Positions 1-11,487 of a stretch of DNA of 64,000 nt are shown here, piece after piece. The stretch spans positions 6,309,001 to 6,373,000 of the forward strand of contig CANTUQ010000035.1 of the NCBI GenBank assembly GCA_947683425.1, given 5' to 3'. How positions within the stretch are numbered: the stretch's first letter is position 1; each line of letters starts with the position of its first letter. The stretch comes from Excoecaria cochinchinensis. Lineage: Eukaryota; Streptophyta; Magnoliopsida; Malpighiales; Euphorbiaceae. Below the pieces are notes generated by a model. That model saw only the letters and a program-made list of their open reading frames with translations. It ran no database searches and was not told the origin of the DNA. The position numbers were made by a program, and so were the translations under genes.

Positions 1-468
1 TGAGAGGTGAGCTGCGACGGGCGATGGTAGCGATCTGATAGCACGTGAGGGAGACGGCTCTAGAGGTAGCAACAACGGCGAGACTTGACCTGTGACGATG
101 AGGTGGGGTTGAACGGCAGTGAGGGAGCGAGCGGCGGCGGGGTGGAGGGCAACGCCGGATCTGGCACCTGGAGACTGGCAAGGGAGGGGAGGCGCGATGA
201 AGGAGGCAACGCAAAAGAGAAGCAGATGGGAAAATGGGTTTTGTAATTTTAGGTTATATTTGCAGGTGAATGGTTTGGAAGTCCAACCATTTTGTTTTAA
301 CCTTTCAACAACCGGATTTTGAGCCTTTTAGCGACCGGATTTAAACCCCTCATTAAAATTTGAGTTCTAATGACCGGATTTAATTTCCTTCGTTATTTGT
401 ATCTTTTTACGACCGGATTTTGACCATTCGCTAAATTTTGGTCGTTAAAACTCAATTTTCTTGTAGTG
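1..468. mobile_element. Right end of a CACTA (En/Spm-type) DNA transposon
   Basis: The segment ends in TTTTCTTGTAGTG, the reverse complement of the CACTACAAGAAAA terminus of plant CACTA elements and identical to the right end of the complete element at 41949-43931. Inside it, four copies of an ACCGGATTT-type motif form a subterminal array. The first 230 bases are GC-rich and unlike the rest; they could be internal element sequence or a captured host fragment. The left end lies outside the window, so the 3-bp target duplication cannot be tested. No transposase is visible. The small ORF at 119-322 is not convincing as a gene. Confidence 0.8.
311..420. repeat. CACTA subterminal repeats
   Basis: The motif (G)ACCGGATTT occurs at 311-319, 333-342, 372-381 and 411-420 in one orientation. 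Repeated short motifs next to the terminal inverted repeat are the usual transposase-binding region of CACTA elements. Confidence 0.65.
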
Positions 469-622
469 CCTTCTCTCTTTCTCTCGGTTTTTTTGTGTTC
501 CATTCTTTCCCCACCCCTTTCTTTTCGTTTTTCTTTTTTTCTATTCTTTCCTGGTCCCCTCTCGCAAACTTTCTCCTTAATTCCTCATTTTTCCGAAAAA
601 TTCTAGGCCTATGGTAATTTTG

Positions 623-701
<79 letters not shown>

Positions 702-882
702 TATGTCTATTTACTTATTTATATGCATATATAAATTTATTTAATTGACTATAATTTATTCAATAATTAATTATCTATCCTTTAAAGAAAATTCCAAATC
801 TCACGGGTCAAAAATTAGCCTGCACTAAATTTTCAGCGTGCAGAGTTATTACTAGTAACACTGAAAATTTTTAGGCATTACA
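469..882. other. AT-rich spacer, possibly part of a minus-strand LTR
   Basis: No gene is visible. On the minus strand a TGTAATGCC start, like the TGTAATGGCC start of the LTRs of A and B, lies at 882, exactly where the pol of element B stops. This may be the 5' end of another LTR inserted into B and running left. The LTR's other end and its target duplication are not identified. Confidence 0.35.
624..702. repeat. (TTA)n microsatellite
   Basis: About 26 nearly uninterrupted TTA units. It has no coding potential. Confidence 0.95.
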
Positions 883-3185
883 GAGCCATTTTGATACTGG
901 ACTTTTAGCTGTTATTATAAACAAACTCAGCCAAGGGCAAATACATCTCCCAACGGCTACCAAACAGGAGAACACAATATCTCAGCATATCTTTCAAAAT
1001 CTGAATTACACGTTCAAATTGTCCGTCAGTCTAGGGGTGAAAAGCTGTACTAAAATGTTGCTTTGTTACCAAAGCTTCCTGCAATCTCTTCCAAAACTGG
1101 GAAGTAAACCTCGAATCCCTGTCTGAAATAATTGAATATGGCACTCTATGCAACCTCACAATCTCACTGATATATAATTCTGCCAACCTAGGTAATGGAT
1201 AATCCATTCTGACGGGTAAGAAATGAGCTGATTTAGTAATCCTATCAATGATCACCCAAACAACATCATGTTTTTTCCTAGTGAGTTGAAATCCGGTCAC
1301 GAAATCCATTGTTACCCTGTCCCATTTCCATTTCGGTATTGTAATAGGTTACAACAAACCCAAAGGAACCTGATGTTCTGCCTTTACCTGCTGACAAATC
1401 AGACACTTGCCCATAAATTTCGTTACATCACGTTTCATGCCTGGCCACCAGTAATGCATCTTCAAGTCCTGATATATCTTATTGCTACTAGGATGTATCG
1501 TATAACTGCTATGATGAGCATTTGATAAAATGTTTTTTCTAAAATCAACTTGATTAGTTACACACAATCTCTACTTGTAATAGAGACCGCCATCTGAACT
1601 CACAAAATAGTCACCTTTATTGCCAGCTTTCACCTGATTCATTATAGAAGACAATCAATCATCTTGTTTCTCAGCGTTCTTCACCTACTAGAGGATCTCG
1701 GGCTTTACTTGCATTTGTATTATTAAGGTGCCATTATCTGCCATACCCAATCTGACATTCATAGCCCGCAAGGCTGCCATAAACTTCCTACTAAGTGCAT
1801 CAGCCACTACATTAGCTTTCCCATGATGATAATCAATAAAACAATCATAGTCTTGGATCAATTCAAGCCATATTCTTCGCCTCAGATTAAGCTTCTCCCG
1901 AGTAACCAAGTATTTTAGACTTTTATAATCTGTGTAGATGCAATACCTTTTACCATAAAGATAATGTCTCTAAATTTTCAAAGCAATAAAAATGGCTACT
2001 AATGCAAGATCATGAGTAGGATAATTATTCTCATGAGTCTTATGCTATCAAGAGGCATAAGCAATTAGTTTGCCTTCCTGCATCAATACACAGCCTAAAC
2101 CATTCGTGGAAGCATCACTGTAGATCACAAAGTCTTTACCTAATTCAGGTTGAGTTAACACTAGAGCTTCAGTCAACATACACTTGAGCTTCTCAAAGCT
2201 TTCCTGGCATTTATCTGTCCATTCAAATCTAACTTTTTTCTGTAACAGTTGATTTAATAGAGTTGCAATAGTAAAGAAGCCTTTGACAAACCTTTTGTAG
2301 TAATCGACCAATCCAAGGAAACTTCTGATTTTTGAAACATTCTTAGGTGTTCTCTAATGTAGAATTGCTTTAATCTTTTTGGGATCTACTTTGACACCTT
2401 CTGCTGACACCACATGACCCAAAAATGATACTTCATTAATCAATAATTCACATTTACTGAACTTAGCATACAACTGTTTATCCCTCAGAGTCTGCAAAAT
2501 AATCCGCAGGTGTTCATCATGTTCTTCTGGAGTCTTAGAATACACCAGATTATCATCAATAAAGAGTACTATAAACCAATCCAGATAAGGATGGAAAATC
2601 TTGTTCATCAAGTCCATGAAAGCTGCTGGAGCATTTGTCAATCCAAATGGCATGACTAGGAACTCATGACCATACCTGGTGCGAAAAGCTATCTTACGCA
2701 CATCTGCTTCTTTTATCTTTAATTGGTGGTAGCCAGATCTCAGATTAATCTTTGAAAACAAACCTACACCCTTCAGTTGATCAAACAAATTATCGATCCG
2801 CAGAAGAGGATACTTATTCTTGATGGTCACTTTATTCAGTTGTCTGTAGTCAATACATAACCGAAGTGATCCATCCTTCTTCTTGACAAAGAGGACTGGC
2901 GCTCCCCAAGGTGAAACACTTGGTCTAATGAAGCCCTTATCAAGTAATTCTTGCAACTGAACCTTCAGCTCCCTGAGTTCTATAGCTGCCATTCTGTAAG
3001 GAGCAATACAAATAGGTGCAGTGCCTAGCACTAAGTCAATAGTAAATTCTATCTCCCTATTATGTGGCAAATCTGGAAGTTCTTAAAGGAAAACATCTTG
3101 AAACTCACATACCGTGAGCACATCTGACACTTTAGGATCTTTTTTTTTTAGCTTCCAATGCATAATAAAAAAAATCTACACATCC
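883..3185 (-). pseudogene. Element B pol: reverse transcriptase, RNase H, integrase (decayed, truncated)
   Basis: This is the pol part of a Ty3/Gypsy polyprotein of the Tekay/Del-like type. Read from 3185 downward it shows the RT (APVLFVKKKDGS, LRSGYHQLKI, FIDD), then RNase H (YSDAS, DALSRKF), then integrase with an intact CLICQQ zinc Cys pair, MDFVTG and ISDRDS. From about 3070 to 930 one frame persists, broken by in-frame stops such as TGA-TAG after AYAS near 2050. RT motif A reads FSKINLRSG, so the catalytic Asp is Asn. A run of ten A on the coding strand near 3141-3150 shifts the frame between protease and RT. The integrase ends abruptly at 883, before the C-terminal domain. The upstream half continues at 14925 beyond element A. 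It cannot be functional. Confidence 0.92.
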
Positions 3186-3854
3186 TGTAATGGCCTGCAT
3201 GATCGTCTAGAAGTATTATGTATCTTCTGTAGTGTTTGTTGTTAGTTTCCCAGTATGAGAGTATGTTTCTGGAGTTTTATATTCAGTAAAGTTTAAAAGT
3301 TAAACGTGCTTGGGTCATAGTAGTCTTGGGATAGGTGACCTTCCGTGAAGGTAATAGCTACAGTGAGTCAAAAATATTATTGCATAGAAATGATCTGTAG
3401 AGTGAACGGAGTCGCGTGGTACAGTTTTGTGTGAAAACGAGGTCATATTGGCCCCCTATTGTTCGTTCGAAGTTCGGTTCGGTTGAACCGGAGTTTGACC
3501 AAGGTTTGATCGAATTTTAAAAAAATGCTAGAGTTGATAAAAGGTATCAGTGTGGGAAGTGTATAACCTCAGAAAGTTTTTTTAAATTTTTTGGCAGCTT
3601 TATATTTGAGTTTTACGGTAGAAACCGATTGAATCGAACCGAACCGATTTTATTGAATCGGGCCCCAAATGGACTCCGATTGAGCTGAAATTTTTTTTGG
3701 AGACTATTTTTTATATTTTAAACATGATGGAATTGATTATGAGTGGAAAAGAGGTCAGGAACATTAAGTTTACCCAAAACAGTGCAAAATGACCTAAAAA
3801 TCGGACCAAACCGGTCCGACAACTTTGGTTGGGCCCAGTTCGGTTCAATTTCAA

Positions 3855-3866
3855 TTATATAAATAG
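3855..3866 (+). promoter_or_regulatory. TATA box of element A 5' LTR
   Basis: TTATATAAATAG lies about 670 bases into the LTR and is conserved in the 3' LTR at 12163-12174. It probably marks the U3/R boundary region. A short hairpin (CGGTTC GGTT GAACCG, 3475-3490) lies upstream. Confidence 0.6.
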
Positions 3867-5949
3867 ACCCAAAATGCTGGATAACTCCAGAATTCTCCAT
3901 CTAAACCGACCTTCCCTCTCTTCTCCTTTGCCTAATTGAACTTCTCCTCTTCTTCACCATTTTTCTTCCAAAATTTCTTCATCTCACCCCTAAATCAAGC
4001 CTCCCCATCAAATTTCAGCTCCTCTAGTTTCTATTGGAACCCTTGGAAGTCCATTTGGTGGTAGGAAAGTGGGAAAAACCTAGACTTGAAGGTTTAGGTG
4101 TGAAATTGAGGTATATGTTTTAAGTGTGTTCAATGTGGTTTCAAGGTTCCTATGGGTGCTTTAGGATGTGCATAGGATGTTTTTGTAGTTTATTTGTGGA
4201 AAGGAAGCATGGTTTTGACTAGATCTACATTTTTATGTATGAACTCTATTATGACCACTAGGTGAAGGGACATCTAGCCAACCTAAAGGCATTGAAAAGA
4301 CTCCTTGAGGAGTATATAGCAATGATTTGAGGTTAGTGATTGCAAATTCCATCTATTTTCATGTGTTAGTATGTGTTTTAGGTTATGTTTGTTAACCATG
4401 TATGTGTTTAAGGCATGTTTAATTGAAAGTAACCTTATATTCATGCTTAGGGATGTTAAAAATGATGGAATGAATGATTAAAACAAAGAAAATAATTTTG
4501 TATGAAAAGTTCTTTTTTTGGCCGAATTGAAAGTATGGGATTTTCATATGTTTAAATGGTAGATAATGCATGATTTTAATGGATTTATGATATTTAACAT
4601 GTTATTTAATGAATGGTATGTGTTAGACCATGTGAAGGGTGTGTTATGTATGTGATACACATGTGGCCGAATGGTAATCATGAGTAAAAATGAGATTTTG
4701 ATGTGTTTTAAAGGAAATAAATGGTATAATGATATTAAACAACATATAATTGGCCTAAATGAGTGTTAAAGTGGATTAAAAGAATTAATGGTGAAAAGAT
4801 GGAATGTTGGCCGAATGTATGTATGGGCATATACATGTGTATCATGATAAATTTATTTGTTTACATGACATGTGATGGTTTATGGATGGTAATCACATGT
4901 GAAATGATGTAATGGCATGAAAAAGAATGTGATAAAATGATGTTATGGCATGAAAAGTATGTATGACACATTAATAATGTGGAAAATAAAATAATGTTGC
5001 CCTATGTAGTGAGCTGATAGTCAAGTCTAGTTTAGGAAATGTTGGCTAGCCATAGAGACTTAAGACCTTGGGTGTGAGCATGATGTCTCACTTGTGTAGG
5101 CCAATGACGGTCCTACTGTATTGTATCTGTCCGTTTTAATTACTTTGGAATGTACTTTAAAGATAGGGGTGGTCCCGCAGGATCCCTCTAGTATTTCTGT
5201 GAACTTCTGGAGTTCACGTCTCGTTTATCCTGTATATAGAGTCTGCCAGTGTGTTACAGGGGCAAAATGGTAAAAAGGTGATTAAAATGGTTAAAATATG
5301 ATTAAAATAATATTTATATGGAAAAAGGGCATAAATGGAATTATATGAAAAATTTGAGAATAATATGGTAATTTTATGCTTATGTGTGAGAATGATGACA
5401 AATAAGGGCGAAAATGTCATTATATGATAAAATACAAAAATTGGTGACCTTTGAAGGGTAAAAATGTAACTTGGCATGAAAATTGAAATTGGAAGGCAAA
5501 ATAGTAAAATTGCATGATAAATAATGTAAAATGGTAGAAGGAATTTAAATTAAGGGTATTTTGGTCATTATGGGTAAAGAAAGGTAAAATAAGGGTATAA
5601 CCGTAATTTTGGGTGAATAATAAATGAATTAGTGGCAATATGGTAATATTGATGTAATTGTGTGAAAAGTAAATGAATTGATGGCATAAATGTAAATATG
5701 TGTGAATTAAAATGAATTAATGGCATAAGTGTAAATTTGGTGAAATAAAATGAACTAAGGGTATTTTTGTCATTTTTTTGAAAAGTATAGGGGTATAATT
5801 AGAAAGTTGCTATAAGTTAAGGACTAAATGGTAATTAAAGTAATTAATAGGTATTGATTGTGTTAATAGCCTTAAATATATTATTTATTGTTGAATAATT
5901 GATTTACCGTATACTTAATTGATAAATTAAGTAGGTTAATTGTTTAATA

Positions 5950-5952
<3 letters not shown>

Positions 5953-6032
<80 letters not shown>
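5953..6032. repeat. (AT)n microsatellite in element A 5' LTR
   Basis: It contains about 40 AT units; the 3' LTR has about eight at 14248-14263. The two copies were identical at insertion, so this site has expanded or contracted since then. Confidence 0.95.
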
Positions 6033-6034
<2 letters not shown>

Positions 6035-6700
6035 ATTATTATTTGAGTATGTAAATATTAGTTTAGTGGAAATTTTTGGAATTGCAATCACCACTGTGCA
6101 TTTTTAATGCTCAACACGTAGTTTTTGTTTGACTGCGTGTAGGTTCGCCTTAGGATCGGAGCAGGGCACCTCACATATATTTTGGGAGCGGACTGAGAAG
6201 TATTTTGGTTTATAAGTATGTAAGAGTTTGGCATGTATATGTCTTATATTTAATTTTAGGCATTGTGATTTATATCAGTCTGTAAAACTGGTAAACATAT
6301 TAGTGACTGTGCGTGATGGTTCTGCTATGTCGGAATGTTATGATGAATGCTGGCATGCCAACTTGTGTGGTAAACAGTAAGTAAAGGAAATTGGTAATGA
6401 TGTATGTATGAATATGTGTTAATTGGAAATGGACCAGATGAATAGTAAATCAGACAACTTTAGGTCGATCGACGATATTGATAGTAAGTTAAAATGTGAC
6501 TGAAAATTTTAAGGCCTAGTGTATAGTGAACGATTAATTTAATTAAGTGTAATAGTCATGTCCGTAGGAAAAAAGGAAAAAAAAGTACTGATTTTAATTA
6601 ATTTGCTATTTAATAACCTGATTAGTTTAATTTGGCTAACCGGTTTAGAACGAATAGTTAATCAAGGTAATGTAAGGTTTAAGGGTGTTACAATTTATAT

Positions 6701-6712
6701 TGGTATCAGGGC
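6701..6712 (+). promoter_or_regulatory. Primer binding site of element A (initiator tRNA-Met)
   Basis: TGGTATCAGGGC matches the usual TGGTATCAGAGC site with one mismatch and lies eight bases after the 5' LTR. The tRNA 3' end would prime minus-strand cDNA synthesis here. Confidence 0.85.
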
Positions 6713-6844
6713 TCCGGTTTAGGCGATTCTAAGATCGGAGTGGGTCAATAGGATTGATATAAGTGCATGTACATGCCAATTAATTATGGACAGTATAGTT
6801 ACATATGGCTAATGTATCCTTGCTCCTTGTGTTAGATTGTGAGA

Positions 6845-8091
6845 ATGGCTTCCGACGAGGGTCATTATGATAGTGATGCAGAGAGTGCTGCTTCTGTGAG
6901 TATGAGTCGATCAAGGTCTTCCTGATGCCAGGAGACCCTGTCTGTCGCTCCTCCCCCTCAGCAGGAGCCTGGATTTATGAATATGATGGAAAATTTTTAT
7001 CAATTCATGCAAGCTCAATAGCAACAGCCGCAGCAGCAGCAGCAACAGAATGTTGAGCCTTAGTTAGCTCCTCCTAGAAGGAGACCTATTCTTGAGCAAC
7101 TTAAGAAATTGGTCGAAGATTTCTATGGTCGAGATCAGTTGACCCCAGTGCAGGCTGAAGAATGGTTATTCAAATTAAAGAGGATGTTCAAGACTACTCA
7201 AAGTCCTCCTGATGAGATGTTACAGGGAGCTATAGCCCTTCTTCAGGGTCCCGCTTTTACTTGGTGGAGTGTTGTTCGTAAGCACACTCCTGGTGATCAC
7301 ATTAACTAGCAGTTCTTCCTGTCTCAATTTGAAAAGAAATACATTGGATCTAAGTATAAGTCAGCTATGGAAGACGCTTTTTGGAGGCTCAGGAAAGGGA
7401 ATAGGACTGTGACTGAGTATGAGTGCGAGTTTGAGCGCCTCGGTGCTTATTTGGAGGATGAGACCATGACTGAATAGAGATTGTGCCACAGATTCGAGAG
7501 AGGCATGCATAGCAGTGTCAGGCTTGCCATGGGCTCTCAGAAGCATACAGATATGAGGTCTTTAGTGGAAGCAGCTCTCAGGACAGAGTCTATTATGAGG
7601 GATGAGGCTGACCGTCAGTCTCGCTTCAGACAGAAGAGAAAGTCGGGACAATCTTCTGGCACAGTTGGAGAGAGTAAGAAATCCAAAGGAGCCCCTTAGT
7701 CCCGTGGTCATGCTCCAGCAGCTTCTGCCTCCACTCAGCAGATCCCAGCAGGCAGCAGTGCTCCAGTTACCTCAGTTGCCAGTGCGCCCAGGGGTAGAGG
7801 GCAAGACTCAGTACCTCAGTGTTCTCACTGTAAGAAGTTCCATCCAGGTGAATGTAGATTTTTGAATAAGGCCTATTTTAGATGTGGGTCTCGTGAGCAT
7901 CAGATTAAAGACTATCCAGAGGCCCAGCCTTCCACGGCAGCTTCTCCAGCTTCAGGTGTAGCTCCAGCTCCTCAGAGAGGTCATGGTAGGGGAGCAGCTC
8001 CTCCACAGACAGCTTTAGGCCCCTCAATCCAGCCTCCTCAGGGTCGTACTATAGGGCGTACCTATGCAGTCAGAGCCCGTGAGCAGGAGGA
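6845..8091 (+). pseudogene. Element A gag (capsid and nucleocapsid), with stops
   Basis: The frame opens at ATG 6845 (MASDEGHYDSDAESAAS). One frame runs to about 8170 through the capsid-like region (FAWW-type motif FTWWSVVRK, EYECEFERLGAYL) and two zinc knuckles near 7835-7915: CSHCKKFHPGEC, then FRCGSREHQIKDY, in which the outer Cys residues are lost. In-frame stops include TGA near 6923 and TAG near 7019, 7061, 7307, 7475 and 7697. Gln-rich and Pro-rich stretches precede the capsid. Gag would form the virus-like particle and package RNA. The gene is dead, but the reading frame is preserved, so decay is recent and mostly by point mutation. Confidence 0.92.
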
Positions 8092-11000
8092 TGTCCCAGA
8101 TGTTATTGTTGGTAAATTTTCTTTGCTTACTCATTCAGTTTATGCTTTGATTGATCCTAGTTCTACACATCTTATATCAGTACTAAGATTGCTCGGGAAA
8201 AAGGGTTGCATGATTGTCTGTTAGACCAGGATATTTTAGTAAGTAACCCATTGGGGCATAGTGTATTAGTGAACAAAGTTTATAGAGATTGCCCGGTTAG
8301 TGCTCAGGGTTTTGTGTTTTTCGCTGACATTATTGACCTCCCTTTTCGAGAGTTCGATGTGATTTTGGGTATGGATTGGTTGTTTACTCAACATGCCACT
8401 GTCGATTGTAAAAAGAAGAGAGTGACCCTGAAGACCACTGATGACCAGGAGATAGTCATGGTGGGAGAGAGACCAGATTTTCTCTCTGATGTGATTTCAA
8501 CCACCTCTGCAAAGAGACTTATCAGAAAGGGTTGTATTGCTTACTTATGTTATGCAATGGAGGATAAAAGGGATGAACTTAAGGTTTCAGATGTGCCTAC
8601 TGTTCGGGAATTTCAAGATGTTTTCCCTGAAGAACTTCCTGGATTGCCACCTGATAGGGAGATAGAGTTTACCATTGATTTAGTACCTGGTACTGCACCG
8701 ATCTCTATTGCTCCATACAGAATGGCACCCACAAAACTGAAATAATTGAAGATCCAGTTGCAAGAATTACTTGAAAAAGGTTTTATTCGACTGAGTGTCT
8801 CACCATGGGGAGCTCCAGTTCTTTTTGTGAAAAAGAAGGATGGATCACTTCAGTTGTGTATTGACTACAGACAACTGAATAAAGTTACCATCAAGAGTAA
8901 GTACCCTTTGCCTCGGATTGATGACTTATTTAATCAGTTGAGAAGTGCCGGAGTATTCTCAAAGATTGATTTGAGATCTGGCTATCACCAGTTAAAGATT
9001 AAAGAGTCAGAGGTGCATAAGACTGCTTTTCGCACCAGGTATGGTCACTATGAGTTCATGGTCATGCCGTTTGGATTGACCAATGCCCCTACAACATTCA
9101 TGGATTTGATGAATCAAATTTCCACCCCTACCTGGATCAGTTTGTGGTTGTCTTCATTGATGATATTCTGGTTTATTCTAAGACTCCAAAGGAACATGAA
9201 GAGCATTTAAGGATTGTTTTACAGACTTTTAGAGATAAGCAGCTTTATGCCAAGTTCAGCAAATGTGAATTCTGGTTGAATGAGGTATCATTTCTGGGTC
9301 ATGTGGTATCAGCTAATGGTATTAAAGTTGATCCTAAAAAGATTGAAGCGATCTTACAGTTGAGACCACCCAGGAGTGTTACTGAAGTTAGGAGTTTCCT
9401 TGGCTTAGCAGGTTACTACAGGAGGTTTGTAAAGGGTTTTTCTTCGATTGCAGCTCCTTTGACCAGACTGTTACAGAAGAATGTTAAGTTTATATGGTCA
9501 GATAAATGTCAAGAGAGCTTTGAGAAGCTTAAGTGTATGTTGTCCAAAGCTCTTGTGTTAGTGCAACCTGAACCTGGTAAAGATTTTGTGATATTCAGTG
9601 ATGCCTCCAGGAATGATGTAGGCTGTGTACTAATGCAGGAAGGCAAGGTGATTGCTTATGCCTCCCGACAGCTTAAGACTCATGAGAAGAATTATCCTAC
9701 TCATGATCTTGAGTTGGCAGCTATTGTATTTGCATTAAAGATCTGGAGACATTATTTGTATGGTGAGAGATGTTATATCTACACTGATCACAAGAGTCTC
9801 AAGTACTTGCTTACTCAGAAGGAACTCAATTTGAGACAGAGGCATTGGCTTGAGCTAATCAAGGATTATGAGTATTTCATTGACTATCATCCCGGTAAAG
9901 CTAATGTTGTAGCGGATACTCTTAGCAGGAAGTTTATGGCTTCTCTTCGGGCTATGAATGTTAGTTTGGGTGTTTCAGATGATGGTGGTTTGATTGCAGA
10001 AATGCAAGTTAAGCCAAATTTTCTTTAGCAAGTAAAAGATGCTCAGAAGAACGATGATCGATTGTCTATTATTGTGTCTCAAATAGAAGATGGCCATGTT
10101 AGTGATTACTCTTTGAGTTCCGATGGTGTATTGTTTTACAAGCAGCGTTTGTGTGTACATGATAAAGCCGAGTTGAGGAAGAAAATTTTGTCAGAAGCTC
10201 ATCACAACAGTTTTGCTATGCATCCTGGTAGTAATAAGATGTATTAGGATTTGAAGACAAAGTATTGGTGGCCAGGTATGAAGCGTGATGTGGCTGATTT
10301 TGTGAGTAGGTGGCTGATTTGTCAGCAAGTCAAAGCAGAACATCAAGTTCCTTCAGGTTTGCTTTAGCCTATTGTTATACCTGAATGGAAATGGGATAGA
10401 GTTACCATGGATTTTGTGTCTGGGTTTCCACTTACTAGGAAGAAATATGATGCAGTGTGGGTTATTATGGATCGACTCACTAAGTCAGCTCATTTTTGCC
10501 CATCAGAATGGATTATCCGTTATCTAAGCTGGCTGAGTTATGCATTAGTGAAATTGTCAGATTGCATGGAGTTCCTTCCTCCATTATTTCTGATCGGGAC
10601 CCGAGATCCACTTCTCAATTTTGGAAGAGACTGCAAGAAGCTTTGGGGACTAGACTCCATTTTAGCACAGCTTTCCATCCTCAGACTGATGGTCAATCTG
10701 AGCGTGTGATTTAGATTTTGGAGGATATGCTGAGATATTGTGTGCTCGAGTTTGGTAACAGTTGGGAGAGGTATTTGCCTTTGGCAGAGTTTGCTTACAA
10801 CAACAGCTTTCAGACTAGCATCAAGATGGCTCCATATGAAGCTCTGTCTGGTAAAAAGTACAGAACTCCTCTCTATTGGACAGAGCTCAGTGAAAGTAAG
10901 ATTGTGGGTTTGGATCTGATTTGCAAAACTAAAGAAAAGGTCAGAGTGATTAAGTATAGACTGAAAGAAGCCATGGATAGACAAAAGTCCTATGCAGATT

Positions 11001-11461
11001 TGAAGAGAAAAGACATAGAGTTTCAGGTGGGAGATAAAGTGTTTCTGAAAGTTTCCTCGTGGAAGAAGATTCTCAGATTTGGAAAGAAAGGCAAGCTGAG
11101 TCCGAGATTTATTTGTCCGTATTAGATTATTTAGCGGGTTGGACCAGTAGCTTACAGACTGAAGCTTGCACAAGAACGGGAGAAGATTCATAATGTCTTT
11201 CATGTATCTATGCTTAGGAGATACCATTCTGACCCCAGTCATGTCATCAAGCCTGAAGAAGTTCGTGTTCAGCCTGGCATGACTTATGAAGAGAACCCAG
11301 TAAAAATCCTGGCTTGAGAACTGAAGCAGCTTAGGAGTAAAAAGATCCCATTAGTGAAAGTCCTCTGGAATCACCACAATGTCTAGGAAGCAACGTGGGA
11401 ACCTGAGGAGACTATGAGACAACAGCATCCCCAGCTTTTCAATTCTGGTAAATTTCGATGA
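8092..11461 (+). pseudogene. Element A pol: protease, RT, RNase H, integrase, chromodomain-like tail
   Basis: Domain order is protease (ALIDPSSTH, where the active-site Gly is Ser; REFDVILGMDWL), RT (SPWGAPVLFVKKKDGS; FSKIDLRSGYHQ; VFIDDILVYSK), RNase H (FSDAS, DLELAA, YTDHKSL, HPGKANVVAD), then integrase (MHPGSNKM, MDFVSG, ISDRDP, QTDGQSERVI). The tail EATWEPEETM resembles the short chromodomain end of Tekay chromoviruses; the natural stop is at 11459. Breaks: an indel cluster at 8169-8200, a one-base loss near 9120 just before the FIDD motif, another near 10490, and TAG stops at 10026, 10245, 10365, 10712, 11123 and later. The first zinc Cys of the integrase HHCC finger is Trp (SRWLICQQ). 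It is not functional. Confidence 0.94.
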
Positions 11462-11474
11462 TGAAATTTTTATT

Positions 11475-11487
11475 GGTAGGGGAGAAT
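11475..11487 (+). promoter_or_regulatory. Polypurine tract of element A
   Basis: GGTAGGGGAGAAT sits directly against the 3' LTR, where second-strand synthesis starts. The same kind of tract (AAGGAGGGGAGAAT) precedes the 3' LTR of element C on the other strand. Confidence 0.85.

Larger units (their letters stand above)
3186..6692 (+). repeat. Element A 5' LTR
   Basis: It is 3507 bp and begins TGTAA, ends TTACA. It aligns along its whole length with 11488-14924; in the first 330 bases I count about 20 differences. Its extra length comes mainly from an expanded AT microsatellite. Part of it resembles the relic LTR at 19971-22885, for example the stretch reading GTCAAGYCTAG...GTTGGCTAGC. Confidence 0.95.

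Noticed and set aside
119..322. 67-codon ORF in the CACTA end
   Set aside because: Short, Arg/Gly-rich by base composition, no recognised domain, and it runs into the subterminal repeats.
10538..11242. 234-codon minus-strand ORF
   Set aside because: It is antisense to the integrase of element A, which is clearly the real reading; this is a shadow frame.
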